Shown here: one piece after another, positions 25,155-37,421 of the stretch
Numbering within the stretch: position 1 is the stretch's first letter
How the letters are laid out: every line of letters begins with the position of its first letter
Assembly: GCF_016654115.1 (NCBI RefSeq)
Contig: NZ_JAEQAZ010000029.1
Span: forward strand, 1-64,000
DNA length: 64,000 bases
From: Streptomyces sp. MBT53
GTDB taxonomy: Bacteria > Actinomycetota > Actinomycetes > Streptomycetales > Streptomycetaceae
Direction: 5' to 3'
Translations under genes and position numbers: made by a program
The notes under the pieces: model-generated
Told to the model about the DNA's origin: nothing
Seen by the model: only the letters and a program-made list of their open reading frames with translations
Databases searched by the model: none

Positions 25155-26396
25155 ATGCCACTGGCCCTGCTGGCCCTCGCCCTCGTCGCGTTCGGTATCG
25201 GAACGACCGAGTTCGCCACCATGGGGCTGCTGCCCCAGATCGCCGACGGCGTCGGAGTGTCCGTGCCGCACGCCGGCAACCTCGTCTCCGCCTACGCGCT
25301 CGGTGTCGTCGTCGGGGCGCCCGTCCTGACCGGCATCGGCGCACGCATCGCCCACAAACGGCTCCTGCTCCTGCTGTCCGCGATGTTCGTGATCGGCAAC
25401 GTCGCCTCCGCTCTCGCCCCGAACTTCGGCCTGCTGTTCGCCGCACGGTTCCTGGCGGGCCTGCCCCATGGCGCGCTGTTCGGTGTGGGCGCCGTCGTGG
25501 CCTCCCGGCTGGTCGCCCCCGAACGAGCCGGGCGGGCCGTGTCGAGGATGTTCCTCGGGCTCACCATCGCCAACATCGTCGGCGTCCCGGCCGGCACCGC
25601 CCTCGGCCAGCACCTCGGCTGGCGGTACGCCTACTGCGGCGTCGCCGTCATCGGCCTGCTCGCGCTGGCAGCGCTGGCCGCCTTCGTCCCCCATCAGCCC
25701 CGCGGCAACCAGTCCGGCATCCGGCACGAACTGAAGGCGATGGGCAACCGGCAGGTCGCCCTCGGCCTGGCCACCGCCGTCGTGGGATTCGGCGGATTCT
25801 TCGCCGTCTACAGCTATCTGGTGCCGATCCTGACCCATGTGACCGGCCTCGCCGACTCCTCCACCACCTGGGTCCTCGCCCTCTACGGCATCGGCATGAC
25901 GCTGGGCACACTGATCGCGGGTCCGCTCAGCGACCGGGCCCTGCGCCCGACGTTGTACGGGGGTCTCCTCCTGCTCGGTTCGACGCTGGTGGCGTTCTAC
26001 TTCACCGTGCACAGCACCGTCCCCGCTCTGGTGACCCTCGTGTTCATGGGCGCGATGGGCGCGCTGGTCACCACGCCCGTGCAGATGCTGCTCATGGCCA
26101 AGGCGAAGAATGCCCCGACGATGGCCGCGGCCTCCAACCACTCCGCCTTCAACCTGGCCAACGCGGGTGGCGCCTGGCTCGGCGGCCTGGCCATCTCCGC
26201 AGGCTGGGGCTGGGCATCACCGGCCCTGGTCGGAGCGACGCTCGCCGCAGCCGGCCTTGCTCTCGCCCTCCTCGCGGGTCTCACGGACCGTGACACCGGC
26301 AGCTCCACACTGATCACCGCCTCCCCGACCCCGGACCCGACCCCGGCAGAGCCCGTGTCGTCGACGTCTCGGACGCGGACCGCCGGCGACGCCTGA
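25155..26396 (+). CDS. MFS drug efflux transporter (DHA1 family, CmlR/AraJ-like)
   Basis: The protein is 413 residues with 12 predicted membrane helices. Helix 1 carries the family hallmark FGIGTTEFATMGLLPQIA. The loop between helices 2 and 3 reads GARIAHKRLL, and helix 5 has ANIVGVPAGTALGQHLGWR, a motif C-type antiporter signature. It is of the same type as chloramphenicol and arabinose exporters that use the proton gradient; the substrate is not readable. The start at 25155 has only a weak site (GAAAGG 16 bases upstream). It follows the AraC/GyrI-type gene, whose effector-binding domain suits control of an exporter. Confidence 0.88.
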   Translation: MPLALLALALVAFGIGTTEFATMGLLPQIADGVGVSVPHAGNLVSAYALGVVVGAPVLTGIGARIAHKRLLLLLSAMFVIGNVASALAPNFGLLFAARFLAGLPHGALFGVGAVVASRLVAPERAGRAVSRMFLGLTIANIVGVPAGTALGQHLGWRYAYCGVAVIGLLALAALAAFVPHQPRGNQSGIRHELKAMGNRQVALGLATAVVGFGGFFAVYSYLVPILTHVTGLADSSTTWVLALYGIGMTLGTLIAGPLSDRALRPTLYGGLLLLGSTLVAFYFTVHSTVPALVTLVFMGAMGALVTTPVQMLLMAKAKNAPTMAAASNHSAFNLANAGGAWLGGLAISAGWGWASPALVGATLAAAGLALALLAGLTDRDTGSSTLITASPTPDPTPAEPVSSTSRTRTAGDA

Positions 26397-26503
26397 GACA
26401 CACCCCCCTCACCGGCCCGAGCGGAGGCAGGAGGCGGTGGGACCGGCAGGCGGGGGGCGACATCGCTCCCGTTGCTCGGGGCCCCGAACACCGTTCCCGC
26501 GGT

Positions 26504-26610
26504 TCATGGCTTCAGCGCGATCCGGCCGAACACCGTGCCCGCGTCCAACGTGTGGTGGGCCCCTGCTGCCTGGTCCAGCGACAGCCGCAGGGGCCCGGCA
26601 ACGCCCGAGA
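26504..26610 (-). pseudogene. C-terminal remnant of a zinc-type quinone/alcohol dehydrogenase
   Basis: On the minus strand the last residues before the stop at 26504-26506 read LSLDQAAGAHHTLDAGTV and then FGRIALKP. This is the typical C-terminus of medium-chain dehydrogenase/reductases (AAEAH...LEAG...GKIVL). The body of the gene is absent and the upstream space is taken by the ligase gene at 26629. It marks a deletion scar. Confidence 0.5.
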
Positions 26611-26628
26611 GGGCGCCGTGGCGGCAGG

Positions 26629-27729
26629 TTACGCGGGTGGGGGTGCGAACAGATCCAGAAGCGCCTCCGTGCCGCCTTCGGCGAGCGCGGCACGCTGCCT
26701 TGCGGCTCCCGTGCCCTGCTCGAGCAGCCGCTGCACGCCGGCGGACACCCGGTCGACGTCCCCGAGTTCCTTGAGCGCGGGTGTGAGGCGATCGAGCATG
26801 GCGCCCACCACCGCGGCTGCCGGGGAGGACGTGCCGGTACGGGGGTCGACCAGATCCCCGCTCAAGCCGTAGCGTGCCGCGTGCCATCCGGAGGCCTGCA
26901 GGATTTCGGACGAGGGATCCAGAACCGGCAGATCGCGACGGTCCTCGCTCAGCGCGGTCACCACCAGTGCGCGGGTGAGCCCGGCGAGGGTGACCGCACT
27001 GTCGACCTCCAACTGGACATCCGGTGCGCGTACCTCCAGCGTCGGGTAATTGTCGGACAGCCGGGCATGCCAGTACAACTGGCCACGGTCGGATACGACG
27101 CCGGTGGCCAGCAGAGCGGTCACCTGCTCCTCGTAGTGCGCGGCGCCGGTGAAGAAGGGCGGCGAGCCGCTGATCGGCCAGCGGCCGAAGACCACGGTGC
27201 GCCAGCTCGCGAAACCGGTGTCCCGCCCTTCCCAGAACGGGGAGTTGGCGCCCAGGGCCACCAGTGTCGGCAGCCAGGGTCTCAGCCGGCCCAGCGCGGC
27301 GGCACCGGCCTGGCGGTCCGGCACGGCGACATGGACGTGCATGCCGCAGATCAGCTGCTCGTCGACCAGCCGCGCGGCCTCGGCCCGCATGGCCTGGTAG
27401 CGCTGCTGCGCGGTGACAGGCACCGTCGAGGCACCGGCCAGCGGCGCGCCGCCGGTCGCCGCGAGCCGGCAGTTCGCGCTGCGAGCGGCGCCGCCCACCG
27501 CGCGCCGGAACCGGGTGAGGTGCGCGGCGACCTCCGCGAGGTCGGAACACACCGGCGTGGCGACCTCCACCTGCGCCTGGAGCAGTTCGGTGTCGATGTC
27601 CTCCCTCCGCACCCCGGGCTCGCGCCCCGCTGCGGCACGGACATCGCCGACGCGCGGCGCGGGCAGCCCCGTCTCACGATCGAGCAGCAGGAACTCTTCT
27701 TCGACGCCGAGCGTCACACCTGTCGTCAT
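26629..27729 (-). CDS. Glutamate-cysteine ligase-like carboxylate-amine ligase (YbdK family)
   Basis: The protein is 366 residues from ATG 27729. It opens with the family signature TLGVEEEFLLLD. A central segment has CGMHVHVAVPDRQAG, and then PFWEGRDTGFASWR and ARLSDNYPTLEVRAPD follow, with PDV.L as metal and substrate region. YbdK-type enzymes are ATP-dependent ligases related to glutamate-cysteine ligase, with weak activity on glutamate and cysteine in E. coli; in actinobacteria the true substrate is unknown. It is cytoplasmic. An in-frame upstream extension to 27882 exists, but the LGVEEEF start is conventional. Confidence 0.85.
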   Translation of the reverse strand: MTTGVTLGVEEEFLLLDRETGLPAPRVGDVRAAAGREPGVRREDIDTELLQAQVEVATPVCSDLAEVAAHLTRFRRAVGGAARSANCRLAATGGAPLAGASTVPVTAQQRYQAMRAEAARLVDEQLICGMHVHVAVPDRQAGAAALGRLRPWLPTLVALGANSPFWEGRDTGFASWRTVVFGRWPISGSPPFFTGAAHYEEQVTALLATGVVSDRGQLYWHARLSDNYPTLEVRAPDVQLEVDSAVTLAGLTRALVVTALSEDRRDLPVLDPSSEILQASGWHAARYGLSGDLVDPRTGTSSPAAAVVGAMLDRLTPALKELGDVDRVSAGVQRLLEQGTGAARQRAALAEGGTEALLDLFAPPPA

Positions 27730-28016
27730 AGTGGTGGAGTGCCCCCGATCTGCGCTTCCACGACAGAATCGTGTTTCTGGTGGCCCTGGCGCCGCCGGCC
27801 GGCCCGCCGGTCGGTGCGCATCGGCATCGCGAAAACATCTCCACAGCTCTGGCGGGAACTGCCGGTGCGCTTCGTCTGACATCGTTGTCGCATGTCATCC
27901 GCGCGATGACAGGCAAGTGGTCATCTGAACGATGACCCTCGGGGAGTCGAAGTTGCAGGCGACCTGATTCGAGTGCGGGGCCGACGCGCCACACCGGCCC
28001 CTCCGGGGAGCCGCGG

Positions 28017-29777
28017 TCAGCGCCGCCCGCCCAGGATGATCTTCCAGACGCGTGTTGCCACCTGCAGATTGAGCCGGGTGTCCACATCCGCCAGGTCGCG
28101 GTCGCTGATCTCACGGATGCGCTGCAGCCGGTAGCGCAGGGTGCTGCGGTGGACCGTCAGGGCGGCGGCCGCGTCGTCGTAGTTGCCTCCGCAGTCGAAG
28201 TAGCGCGAGAGCGTCTCCACCAACTCCGTGTCGTGTCCCGCGTCGTAGTCGATCAGCCGGCCGAGCCACTCCCGCACGAAGCCTTCGAGCTCCCGGAGAG
28301 AGTTGCCGGGCCCCAGGATCCGGTACAGCCCGAGCTCGTCGAAGAATGTCGTCCCGCTGCGCTGACGGGAGTTCTGCCGTACCTCCAGAGCCCGCAGTGC
28401 CTCCTGATGGCAGCGGGGAACGGCGCTCGGGGAGTCGCAGGGGGTGCTCACCCCGATCGCCCCGTCGGGCGTCCCCAGCTCCTGGGCCAGGGCCGCGTGC
28501 ACGGCACTGTCGTCGGGCCTCGCTTCGGTCAGCAGGATCACGCGGTCGCCGCGACGGGTGATCAGCGGGCGGGTCGCCGGGGCGGCCGTGTTCTGCTCGA
28601 CGGCACGGGTGAAGGAGTCGTCCGGGGCATCGCCCGGCCACTGCACCACGACCACGTAATGGGTACGGTGCAGGTCGTGGCCGACGGCTTCGGCCCGGGC
28701 GTAGGCACTCTTCTCGTCAGTGCCCTCCAACAGGTCGTCGATCAGCCGGCGGCGAAGCCGTTGTCCGACCTCGGTGAGTTCGCGTGTATGCATGAGCTCC
28801 TGGGCGAGCAACTGCTGGGCGTGATCCAGGGCGAACACGGTGTGCTCGTCGGCCGTCGCCCCGGGGTCCTCGAGGGCGAGTACGCCGAGGAGTTCGCCGC
28901 GCGGCCGCGCCAGGGCGATCAGCCGGCCCTTGACCTTGACGGGACCCGCCTCGTGCGCGATCTGCCGCAGCATCTCGTCCTGGTGGCTCGAGGAGCGCAC
29001 CGGATAGGGGTCGGGCCGGTCGGGACCGGCCCAGGACCTCAGGTTGCCGAACCGGTCCTCGATGAGTGCCGACAGCCCGGTGAGTTCGTACAGCGCTTCG
29101 GTGATGGCGTCCTCGCCGCCACCTCGGGCAGCGACACGGGCGAGCGTCTCGTGCACGGTCTCGTGCAGGTGCAGCTCGGAGCGCATCGTGTCCAACTGCC
29201 TCAGCGCGGTGTCCCGTTCCGCGCGGAGCCGACTCGGTTCGCCGTCGTTGTCATGGTGCGCGGGGCGCGTGGCCGCCATCGACAGTGCCGCCGAGGTGAG
29301 ACCCGCGAGGGTCGAGAGGAGGAAGTGCCCCTGCTCGTCGGGCTCCGAGGCGGAGGAGACCACGAGGTAGCCGAGCAGACCGCCGGCCCCGCGCAGGCCG
29401 AACGCCCAGTTCCAGGACCGCTCCGGAAGGGATACGGAGCCGTCGGCCGCGCCCAGCTCCTGCATCCGTGCGTCGTCGACCGTCGACGCTCCCGCGTCGG
29501 GGCCGGGGACGCGCGACAGACCGTCGCCCGTCGCGAGGTATCCGGCCTCGGCGTGGTAGGGACCAAGGGCACTGACGTGCCGCATCGCCGACCGCACGAT
29601 CTCACCCTGCTCCGCGCAGGAGAACAGGGCGTGGGACAGCACCAGCAGCCCGTGCGGATCCAGCGCCGCGAGTGGACGGGGGTCGTGGCGTCCGGTGCCC
29701 GCGGTGTCGCTCGGGTGGTGGGTCACTTCCTGGGCGGAGGAGTGGGAGGACAGCCTTCGTGCCGGGTGGCGGTCCAT
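28017..29777 (-). CDS. GAF-domain PucR-family transcription regulator
   Basis: The protein is 586 residues. Residues about 45-185 and 210-340 each look like a GAF-type sensor (LVLSHALFSCAEQGEIV; VHETLARVAARGGGEDAITE in part), joined by a coiled segment (LRAERDTALRQLDTMRSEL). The C-terminal third has a GGDEF-like or PucR middle domain, and the last 60 residues the PucR HTH (YDDAAAALTVHRSTLRYRL). The family senses metabolites through the GAF domains. It is divergent from the dnaK-led stress operon over a 480-base gap, so it is a candidate regulator of that island. Confidence 0.82.
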   Translation of the reverse strand: MDRHPARRLSSHSSAQEVTHHPSDTAGTGRHDPRPLAALDPHGLLVLSHALFSCAEQGEIVRSAMRHVSALGPYHAEAGYLATGDGLSRVPGPDAGASTVDDARMQELGAADGSVSLPERSWNWAFGLRGAGGLLGYLVVSSASEPDEQGHFLLSTLAGLTSAALSMAATRPAHHDNDGEPSRLRAERDTALRQLDTMRSELHLHETVHETLARVAARGGGEDAITEALYELTGLSALIEDRFGNLRSWAGPDRPDPYPVRSSSHQDEMLRQIAHEAGPVKVKGRLIALARPRGELLGVLALEDPGATADEHTVFALDHAQQLLAQELMHTRELTEVGQRLRRRLIDDLLEGTDEKSAYARAEAVGHDLHRTHYVVVVQWPGDAPDDSFTRAVEQNTAAPATRPLITRRGDRVILLTEARPDDSAVHAALAQELGTPDGAIGVSTPCDSPSAVPRCHQEALRALEVRQNSRQRSGTTFFDELGLYRILGPGNSLRELEGFVREWLGRLIDYDAGHDTELVETLSRYFDCGGNYDDAAAALTVHRSTLRYRLQRIREISDRDLADVDTRLNLQVATRVWKIILGGRR

Positions 29778-30257
29778 TGATCACTCCGTTCTCCTCCGGC
29801 AGTCGGAGGCGATCGAGTAAATCGTGGAATCCGTACATGGGCGAGGCCCGAGTACCCAGCTCGGGCAAGGACACCGGACTCCTCCGAATTCGGTCTTGTT
29901 CTCGTGGACCGATCGACCGCGTCGAATTCCGACCTGCCGGGGTCAGGCGGGGCGGGCTCCTCACTTGCCACTGTGGGCTTGTCAGGGATCGTCGGGCGCA
30001 CTGGTGGCTGCGGCACAGAGGGCCGGCTGATGAACGAACGGGCCCGAAGGAGCACCGTCCGGGACCGGTCGAGCAGGTGACCGGCCGCATGAGACGTGGC
30101 AGGGCCACGCTGAACGGCGGGACCGGCACCGGCACACACAGCGCGGCTTTCAACAGCAGCCGCCCGCGGAGCGGTCGCGCGGCCACCTGGGCCAGTGCGG
30201 AAGATCAGGCGCTGCTCCGAGGGCCGAGGGGGCCGCCCGTCGCGGAAGGAGTTCCTC
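29778..30257. other. Divergent control region of the dnaK-led operon, 480 bp
   Basis: No coding frame is convincing here. I looked for the known dnaK-operon operators and found neither HAIR (CTTGAGT-N7-ACTCAAG) nor CIRCE. One 7-7-7 inverted repeat is present: GCCCGAG-TACCCAG-CTCGGGC (29846-29866), 69 bases before the start of the PucR-type gene. The ribosome-binding site AAGGAG lies at 30246-30251. Confidence 0.55.
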
Positions 30258-32174
30258 ATGGCCAAGGCAGTAGGCATCGACCTGGGCACCACGAACTCGG
30301 TGATCGCCGTCTGGGAGGGCGGCGAGCCGACGGTCGTCCCCAACAGCGAGGGCAACCGCACGACGCCGTCCGTGGTGGCCTTCACCGACACCGGCGAGCG
30401 CCTGGTGGGCCAGCTGGCCCGCCGGCAGGCGATCCTCAACCCCAAGGGCACCATCTACTCGGCCAAGCGGTTCATCGGCCGGCACTTCGACGAGATCTCC
30501 GAAGAGGCCAAGGCCGTCACGTACGACGTGGTCGAGGGGGACGGCGGCGCCGCCCGCTTCAAAGTGCGCGACAAGCTCTACGCTCCCGAGGAGATCAGCG
30601 CGCAGGTGCTGCGCAAGCTCGCCGACGACGCCTCCAAGCAACTGGGCGAGCGGGTCACGGAGGCGGTCATCACCGTGCCCGCCTACTTCAACGACGCCCA
30701 GCGCACCGCCACCAAGGACGCCGGACGGATCGCCGGCCTGGAAGTGCTGCGGATCATCAACGAGCCGACCGCGGCCGCTCTCGCCTACGGCATGGAGAAG
30801 AAGGAGCACGAGACCGTGCTCGTCTTCGACCTGGGCGGCGGCACCTTCGACGTCAGCGTCCTCGACGTCGGCGACGGCGTGGTGGAGGTGCGGTCCACAG
30901 CCGGCGACACCCATCTGGGCGGCGACGACTTCGACCGCCGGCTGGTCGACCAGCTCGCCGACGGCTTCCAGAAGGAGAACGGCATCGACCTGCGCAAGGA
31001 CCCGCAGGCGCTGCAACGGCTGTTCGAGGCCTCCGAGAAGGCCAAGACGGAGCTCAGCTCGGTGACCCAGACGCAGGTCAGCCTGCCGTTCATCACCGCC
31101 GACGCCTCCGGGCCCAAGCACCTGACCACGACGATCATGCGGTCCACGTTCGAGCAGATCACCGGCGACCTGGTGGAGCGCTGCCTGGGTCCGGTGCGGC
31201 AGGCCATGGACGACGCCAAGGTCAGTGACAACGACATCGACGAGGTCATCCTCGTCGGCGGCTCCACCCGCATTCCCGCGGTCCAGGCGCTGGTGCGGAG
31301 GCTGACCGGCGGCAAGGACCCCAACATGAGCGTCAACCCCGACGAGGTCGTGGCGATGGGCGCCGCGATCCAGGCCGGGGTCCTCAAGGGCGAGGTCAAG
31401 GACGTCCTGCTGCTCGATGTCACCCCGTTGTCGCTGGGCGTGGAGACACGCGGTGGTGTGATGACGAAGATCATCGAGCGGAACACCACCATCCCGGTGC
31501 GCCGCACCGAGACCTTCTCCACCGCCGAGGACAACCAGCCCGCCGTCGATGTCGTCGTCCTGCAGGGGGAACGGGAGAGGGCCGCCGACAACCGCGTCCT
31601 GGGCCGCTTCCAGCTCACCGACATCCGCCCCGCGCCGCGCGGCGAGGCACAGGTCGAGGTCACCTTCGACGTCGACGCCAACGGCATCCTCAACGTCACC
31701 GCGCGCGACAAGGACACCGGCAAGGAGCAGGGCATCACCATCAGCGAGAGCTCCAACCTCGACCGCGGCGAGGTCGAGCGGATGGTCCAGGAGGCCGACC
31801 GCAACCGCGACCAGGACCAGGCCCTGCGCGAGGCGGTCGACGCCCGCAACGAACTGGACGCCGTCGCCTACCAGGTCGAAAAGCGCCTCGGCGAGCTCGG
31901 CGACACCGCGCCCGCCCATGAGAAGGCCCGCGCCGAGATGCTGGTGACCGAGGCCCGCGAGGCGGTCAAGGACGAGGCCGGGGTGGACAAGGTCCGGCCG
32001 CTGACATCCGAACTCCAGCAGGTCTTCGCGGGGCTCGCGGCCCACCAGGCGGGATCTGCCGAGGGCGGTCCGGCAGGCTCCGGCGCACCGGACGGATCCG
32101 GTGCCGGCGGCTCCGCGCCGGGCGGTGCCGGGGGCGACGACGACGTGATCGACGCCGAGTTCGACAAGGGCTGA
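30258..32174 (+). CDS. dnaK: Hsp70 chaperone DnaK
   Basis: The protein is 638 residues from ATG 30258 after GGAAGGAG. The ATPase domain (1-380) has [10 protein letters not shown], the phosphate loop [15 protein letters not shown] and [13 protein letters not shown]. The substrate-binding domain follows from about 390, opening with [17 protein letters not shown]. The C-terminus is glycine-rich and ends [12 protein letters not shown], near the canonical acidic tail. It holds unfolded proteins in the cytoplasm in an ATP cycle driven by the DnaJ-type and GrpE proteins encoded next. It is probably a second, accessory DnaK, because the region lacks the housekeeping operon's HspR-type operator and has a CbpA/CbpM pair. 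Confidence 0.96.
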   Translation: MAKAVGIDLGTTNSVIAVWEGGEPTVVPNSEGNRTTPSVVAFTDTGERLVGQLARRQAILNPKGTIYSAKRFIGRHFDEISEEAKAVTYDVVEGDGGAARFKVRDKLYAPEEISAQVLRKLADDASKQLGERVTEAVITVPAYFNDAQRTATKDAGRIAGLEVLRIINEPTAAALAYGMEKKEHETVLVFDLGGGTFDVSVLDVGDGVVEVRSTAGDTHLGGDDFDRRLVDQLADGFQKENGIDLRKDPQALQRLFEASEKAKTELSSVTQTQVSLPFITADASGPKHLTTTIMRSTFEQITGDLVERCLGPVRQAMDDAKVSDNDIDEVILVGGSTRIPAVQALVRRLTGGKDPNMSVNPDEVVAMGAAIQAGVLKGEVKDVLLLDVTPLSLGVETRGGVMTKIIERNTTIPVRRTETFSTAEDNQPAVDVVVLQGERERAADNRVLGRFQLTDIRPAPRGEAQVEVTFDVDANGILNVTARDKDTGKEQGITISESSNLDRGEVERMVQEADRNRDQDQALREAVDARNELDAVAYQVEKRLGELGDTAPAHEKARAEMLVTEAREAVKDEAGVDKVRPLTSELQQVFAGLAAHQAGSAEGGPAGSGAPDGSGAGGSAPGGAGGDDDVIDAEFDKG

Positions 32175-32184
32175 GGTGTCCGCC

Positions 32185-32769
32185 ATGCCCATCCCACCCC
32201 GGGGCCCAGCGCCCGACCCGCCGCCGGAAGGCGCCGTACAGCCGCCGCGCGGGGACCTTGAGCAGCCTGGACCGCCGACCGAGGAGGCCGAGCCAGGGCC
32301 CGACGACGCAACCGGCGCCGCCGCACCCGACGACGCGTACGCGGCCGCATTGCGAGAGGCCGAGGACCGCTGGCGCCGCGCCCTGGCCGACCTCGACAAT
32401 CTGCGCAAACGCCACGTCAGGGAACTGGCGCGGGAGGGCGCCGCCGAACGCGCCCGTACGGCTGCGGCCTTCCTGCCCGTCATCGACAACCTGGAACTCG
32501 CCCTGAGCCACGCGACCGCCGACCCCGGTGCCATCGTCGAAGGCGTCCGCGCCGTACGCGACCAGGCCGTGAACGTCCTGGAGCGGCTGGGCTACCCGCG
32601 CCACGCGGAGATCGGCGCGCCGTTCGACCCGGCCCGGCACGAGGTGGTCGGCGTGGTCCAGGATCCCGACGCGGATCCGAACACCGTGGTCCAGGTGCTG
32701 CGACCCGGCTACGGGGAGGCCGAGCGGCAGCTGCGGCCGGCCGCCGTGACCGTAGCCAAGCGGGAGTGA
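32185..32769 (+). CDS. grpE: Nucleotide-exchange factor GrpE
   Basis: The protein is 194 residues from ATG 32185, with GAGG at good spacing; a GTG nine bases earlier is less likely. A proline- and acid-rich tail of about 50 residues precedes the long coiled-coil helix (ALREAEDRWRRALADLDNL, RKRHVRELARE), and the beta-rich head (GAPFDPARHEVVGVV) closes with VLRPGYG. GrpE releases ADP from DnaK. It starts ten bases after the dnaK stop and ends six bases before the next gene. Confidence 0.93.
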   Translation: MPIPPRGPAPDPPPEGAVQPPRGDLEQPGPPTEEAEPGPDDATGAAAPDDAYAAALREAEDRWRRALADLDNLRKRHVRELAREGAAERARTAAAFLPVIDNLELALSHATADPGAIVEGVRAVRDQAVNVLERLGYPRHAEIGAPFDPARHEVVGVVQDPDADPNTVVQVLRPGYGEAERQLRPAAVTVAKRE

Positions 32770-32775
32770 GCGGCC

Positions 32776-33711
32776 ATGGCACGCGACTTCTACGAGGTGC
32801 TCGGTGTCTCGCGCACCGCCGACCGCGACGAGATCCAGCGGGCCTATCGCACCCTGGCCCGCAAGTACCACCCCGACGTCAACAAGGACCCCCAGGCGGA
32901 GGAGCGGTTCAAGGAGATCAACGAGGCCTTCAGCGTCCTGTCCGATCCGGAGCAGCGAGCCCGGTACGACCGTTTCGGTGAGGACTTCCGGCAGGTGCCG
33001 GAGGACTGGGAGGAGCGGGTCGCCGCCGGCGCCGGAGCCGGAAACGGCTCCCGTCGGCCCACCGGCGGCGGTCCGCGGGTGCGGTACTCGACGGCGGGCT
33101 TCGGGGGCGAGGGGGTCGACGTCGAGGATCTGTTCGGCTCGCTGTTCGGCGGTGCGGGGCGCATGCGCGTGCCCGGCGCCGACCAGGAGGCCGAACTGCC
33201 GCTCACCGTCGAGGAGGCCTATCGGGGCGGACGCCGTACGGTCACCCTCGCCGGGCCGGACGGGCAGCGGCGCTACCAGGTCGACGTACCGCCCGGCACC
33301 ATCGACGGGCAGCGCATCCGGCTTGCTGGGGAGGGCGGACGCGGGAGCGCCGGCGACGCTCCCGCCGGGGACCTGTACCTGCGGGTGCGGATCCAGCCGC
33401 ACCCCGAGTTCCGCCTCGACGGCCGGGACGTCCACGTGCGGCTTCCGGTCACCCCGTGGGAGGCGGCGCTGGGCGCGACCGTGCCGGTGCGCACGCCGGG
33501 CGGTGACACGGCGAAGGTGACCGTGCCCGCCGGGTCCTCCAGCGGACGGCGCCTGCGGCTGCGCGGCGAGGGCATGCCGGGCCCGCGCGGCGCGGACGGA
33601 GACCTGTACGCGGAGCTGCGGATCATGGTGCCGCCCCGGCTGAGCGACCGGGAGCGCGAGCTGCTGGAGGAACTTGCCGCCGTCTCGTCGTTCGACCCCA
33701 GGAGGACCTGA
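32776..33711 (+). CDS. cbpA: DnaJ-family co-chaperone, CbpA type
   Basis: The protein is 311 residues. A J-domain fills residues 1-68, with the HPD tripeptide in [14 protein letters not shown]-rich linker follows and then two DnaJ C-terminal beta domains ([33 protein letters not shown]). The zinc-finger repeats CxxCxGxG of classical DnaJ are absent, which defines the CbpA type. Its J-domain stimulates the ATPase of the DnaK encoded upstream. The stop overlaps the start of the CbpM-like gene (ATGA), as expected for a CbpA/CbpM pair. Confidence 0.92.
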   Translation: MARDFYEVLGVSRTADRDEIQRAYRTLARKYHPDVNKDPQAEERFKEINEAFSVLSDPEQRARYDRFGEDFRQVPEDWEERVAAGAGAGNGSRRPTGGGPRVRYSTAGFGGEGVDVEDLFGSLFGGAGRMRVPGADQEAELPLTVEEAYRGGRRTVTLAGPDGQRRYQVDVPPGTIDGQRIRLAGEGGRGSAGDAPAGDLYLRVRIQPHPEFRLDGRDVHVRLPVTPWEAALGATVPVRTPGGDTAKVTVPAGSSSGRRLRLRGEGMPGPRGADGDLYAELRIMVPPRLSDRERELLEELAAVSSFDPRRT

Positions 33712-34069
33712 TGACCGACCGACCGGCCGAGGCCCGCCCGTCCCGCGCACACACGCACGAAGTGGGCGCGCGGTACGCGATCGTGCCCGTGCCCCTGCTC
33801 TCCCTGGAGACCGCGGCCCGTCGCTCGGGCCTCCATCCCGACCTGATCCGTCGGTTCGTCGCCCTCGGACTGGTGGACGCCGGCCGTGACGCCTCCGGAC
33901 GGCTGGTGTTCACCCCCGCGGCCCCGGCCGCCCTGGCCCGTGTCCAACGCCTGCGCACCGGGCTGTGCCTGAACTACGCATCCCTCGGTCTGGTGCTCGA
34001 TCTGCTCGACCGCATCAGCCTGCTCGAAGCCGCGCTGCGGCGTGCGGGCATGAGGAGTGATCTACCACC

Positions 34070-34079
<10 letters not shown>
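33711..34079 (+). CDS. cbpM: CbpM-like chaperone modulator
   Basis: The protein is 122 residues and its ATG overlaps the dnaJ stop. Residues about 30-80 form a MerR-like winged-helix pattern ([20 protein letters not shown]), and the C-terminal helix has [20 protein letters not shown]. CbpM proteins bind the J-domain of CbpA and block its action. HspR, the DNA-binding repressor of the main dnaK operon in Streptomyces, is a related MerR-like protein occurring in the same position, so a DNA-binding role remains possible. The LNYA...LDLLDRI end fits CbpM better. It overlaps clpB by ten bases. Confidence 0.75.
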
Positions 34080-36705
<2,626 letters not shown>

Positions 36706-36709
<4 letters not shown>

Positions 36710-37152
36710 GTACCGTGCACGCCACCAACGTGACCTGCCCGCACTGCGGGCGTACCAACCGGATACCGGTGGCCGCCGAGGGCCGCCCCAGGTGCGGCAA
36801 CTGCAAGCAGCCGCTGCCGTGGATGGCCGACGCGGGCGACGACGACTTCACCGAGGTCGTCGAGCAGGCCACCGTACCCGTTGTCGTCGACCTGTGGGCC
36901 ACCTGGTGCGGCCCCTGCCGCATGGTGAGCCCCGCCCTGGAGAAGGTCGCCGCCGAACTCGCGGGAACGATCAAGCTGGTCAAGGTCGACATCGACAAGA
37001 ACCCGCTGCTGGCGCGGCGGTTCGAGGTGCAGGCGGTACCCACACTGCTCGTCCTGGACAAAGGGAGGACCATCGCCCGCCAGGCGGGAGCGGCGCCCGC
37101 CCCCGCTCTGCGCCGGTGGGTGGAACAGTCGATCACGGCCCGGAAAGAGTGA
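36706..37152 (+). CDS. Thioredoxin 2-type protein with N-terminal zinc ribbon
   Basis: The protein is 148 residues. Residues 1-40 have two CxxC pairs (TCPHCGR and RCGNCKQP), the zinc-binding extension found in Trx2/TrxC. The thioredoxin fold follows with the active site ATWCGPCRM and the cis-proline QAVPTLLVL. It reduces disulfides in cytoplasmic proteins and, by analogy with Trx2, may respond to oxidative stress through its zinc. The start overlaps the clpB stop, linking redox repair to the chaperones. The likely reductase is the fusion protein at 37421, although that protein lacks the usual active-site pair. Confidence 0.93.
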
Positions 37153-37157
37153 TCCGG

Positions 37158-37421
37158 ATGACCCTGCACGCAGACCCCCACCTCGCGCTCGTCCGACCGG
37201 TCCGGCCGCTGACCCCGGAAGGGTGCCAGGAGTGCCTGGTACTCGGATCCTCGTGGGTCCACCTCAGGCTCTGCCTGACCTGCGGCCACGTCGGCTGCTG
37301 CGATTCCTCGCCGAACCGGCACGCTCGCGGTCACGCCGCCGCCCACGGCCATCCGATCGTGGCGTCGCTGGAACCCGGCGAGGACTGGCGGTGGTGCTAC
37401 GCCCACGAGGCGTTCGTGTGA
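37158..37421 (+). CDS. UBP-type zinc-finger protein, 87 aa
   Basis: The start ATG 37158 is five bases after the thioredoxin stop. The small protein has the Zn-UBP pattern GCQECLVLG...LCLTCGHVGCCDSSPNRHARGHAAAHGHPI (shown here only in landmarks CQEC, CLTCGHVGC, HARGHAAAHGH). In eukaryotes this fold binds the C-terminus of ubiquitin. In bacteria it occurs as a stand-alone domain next to thioredoxin-reductase fusions and its partner is unknown. Its stop overlaps the following ATG, and it may act with the reductase. Confidence 0.85.
   Translation: MTLHADPHLALVRPVRPLTPEGCQECLVLGSSWVHLRLCLTCGHVGCCDSSPNRHARGHAAAHGHPIVASLEPGEDWRWCYAHEAFV

Noticed and set aside
26504..27550. A full-length dehydrogenase gene opposite/within the ligase gene
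   Set aside because: Only the last 35 residues have dehydrogenase features; the rest of this frame is a shadow of the ligase gene.
29778..30257. HAIR or CIRCE heat-shock operators
   Set aside because: I searched both strands by eye for CTTGAGT-N7-ACTCAAG and for TTAGCACTC-N9-GAGTGCTAA and found no close match.
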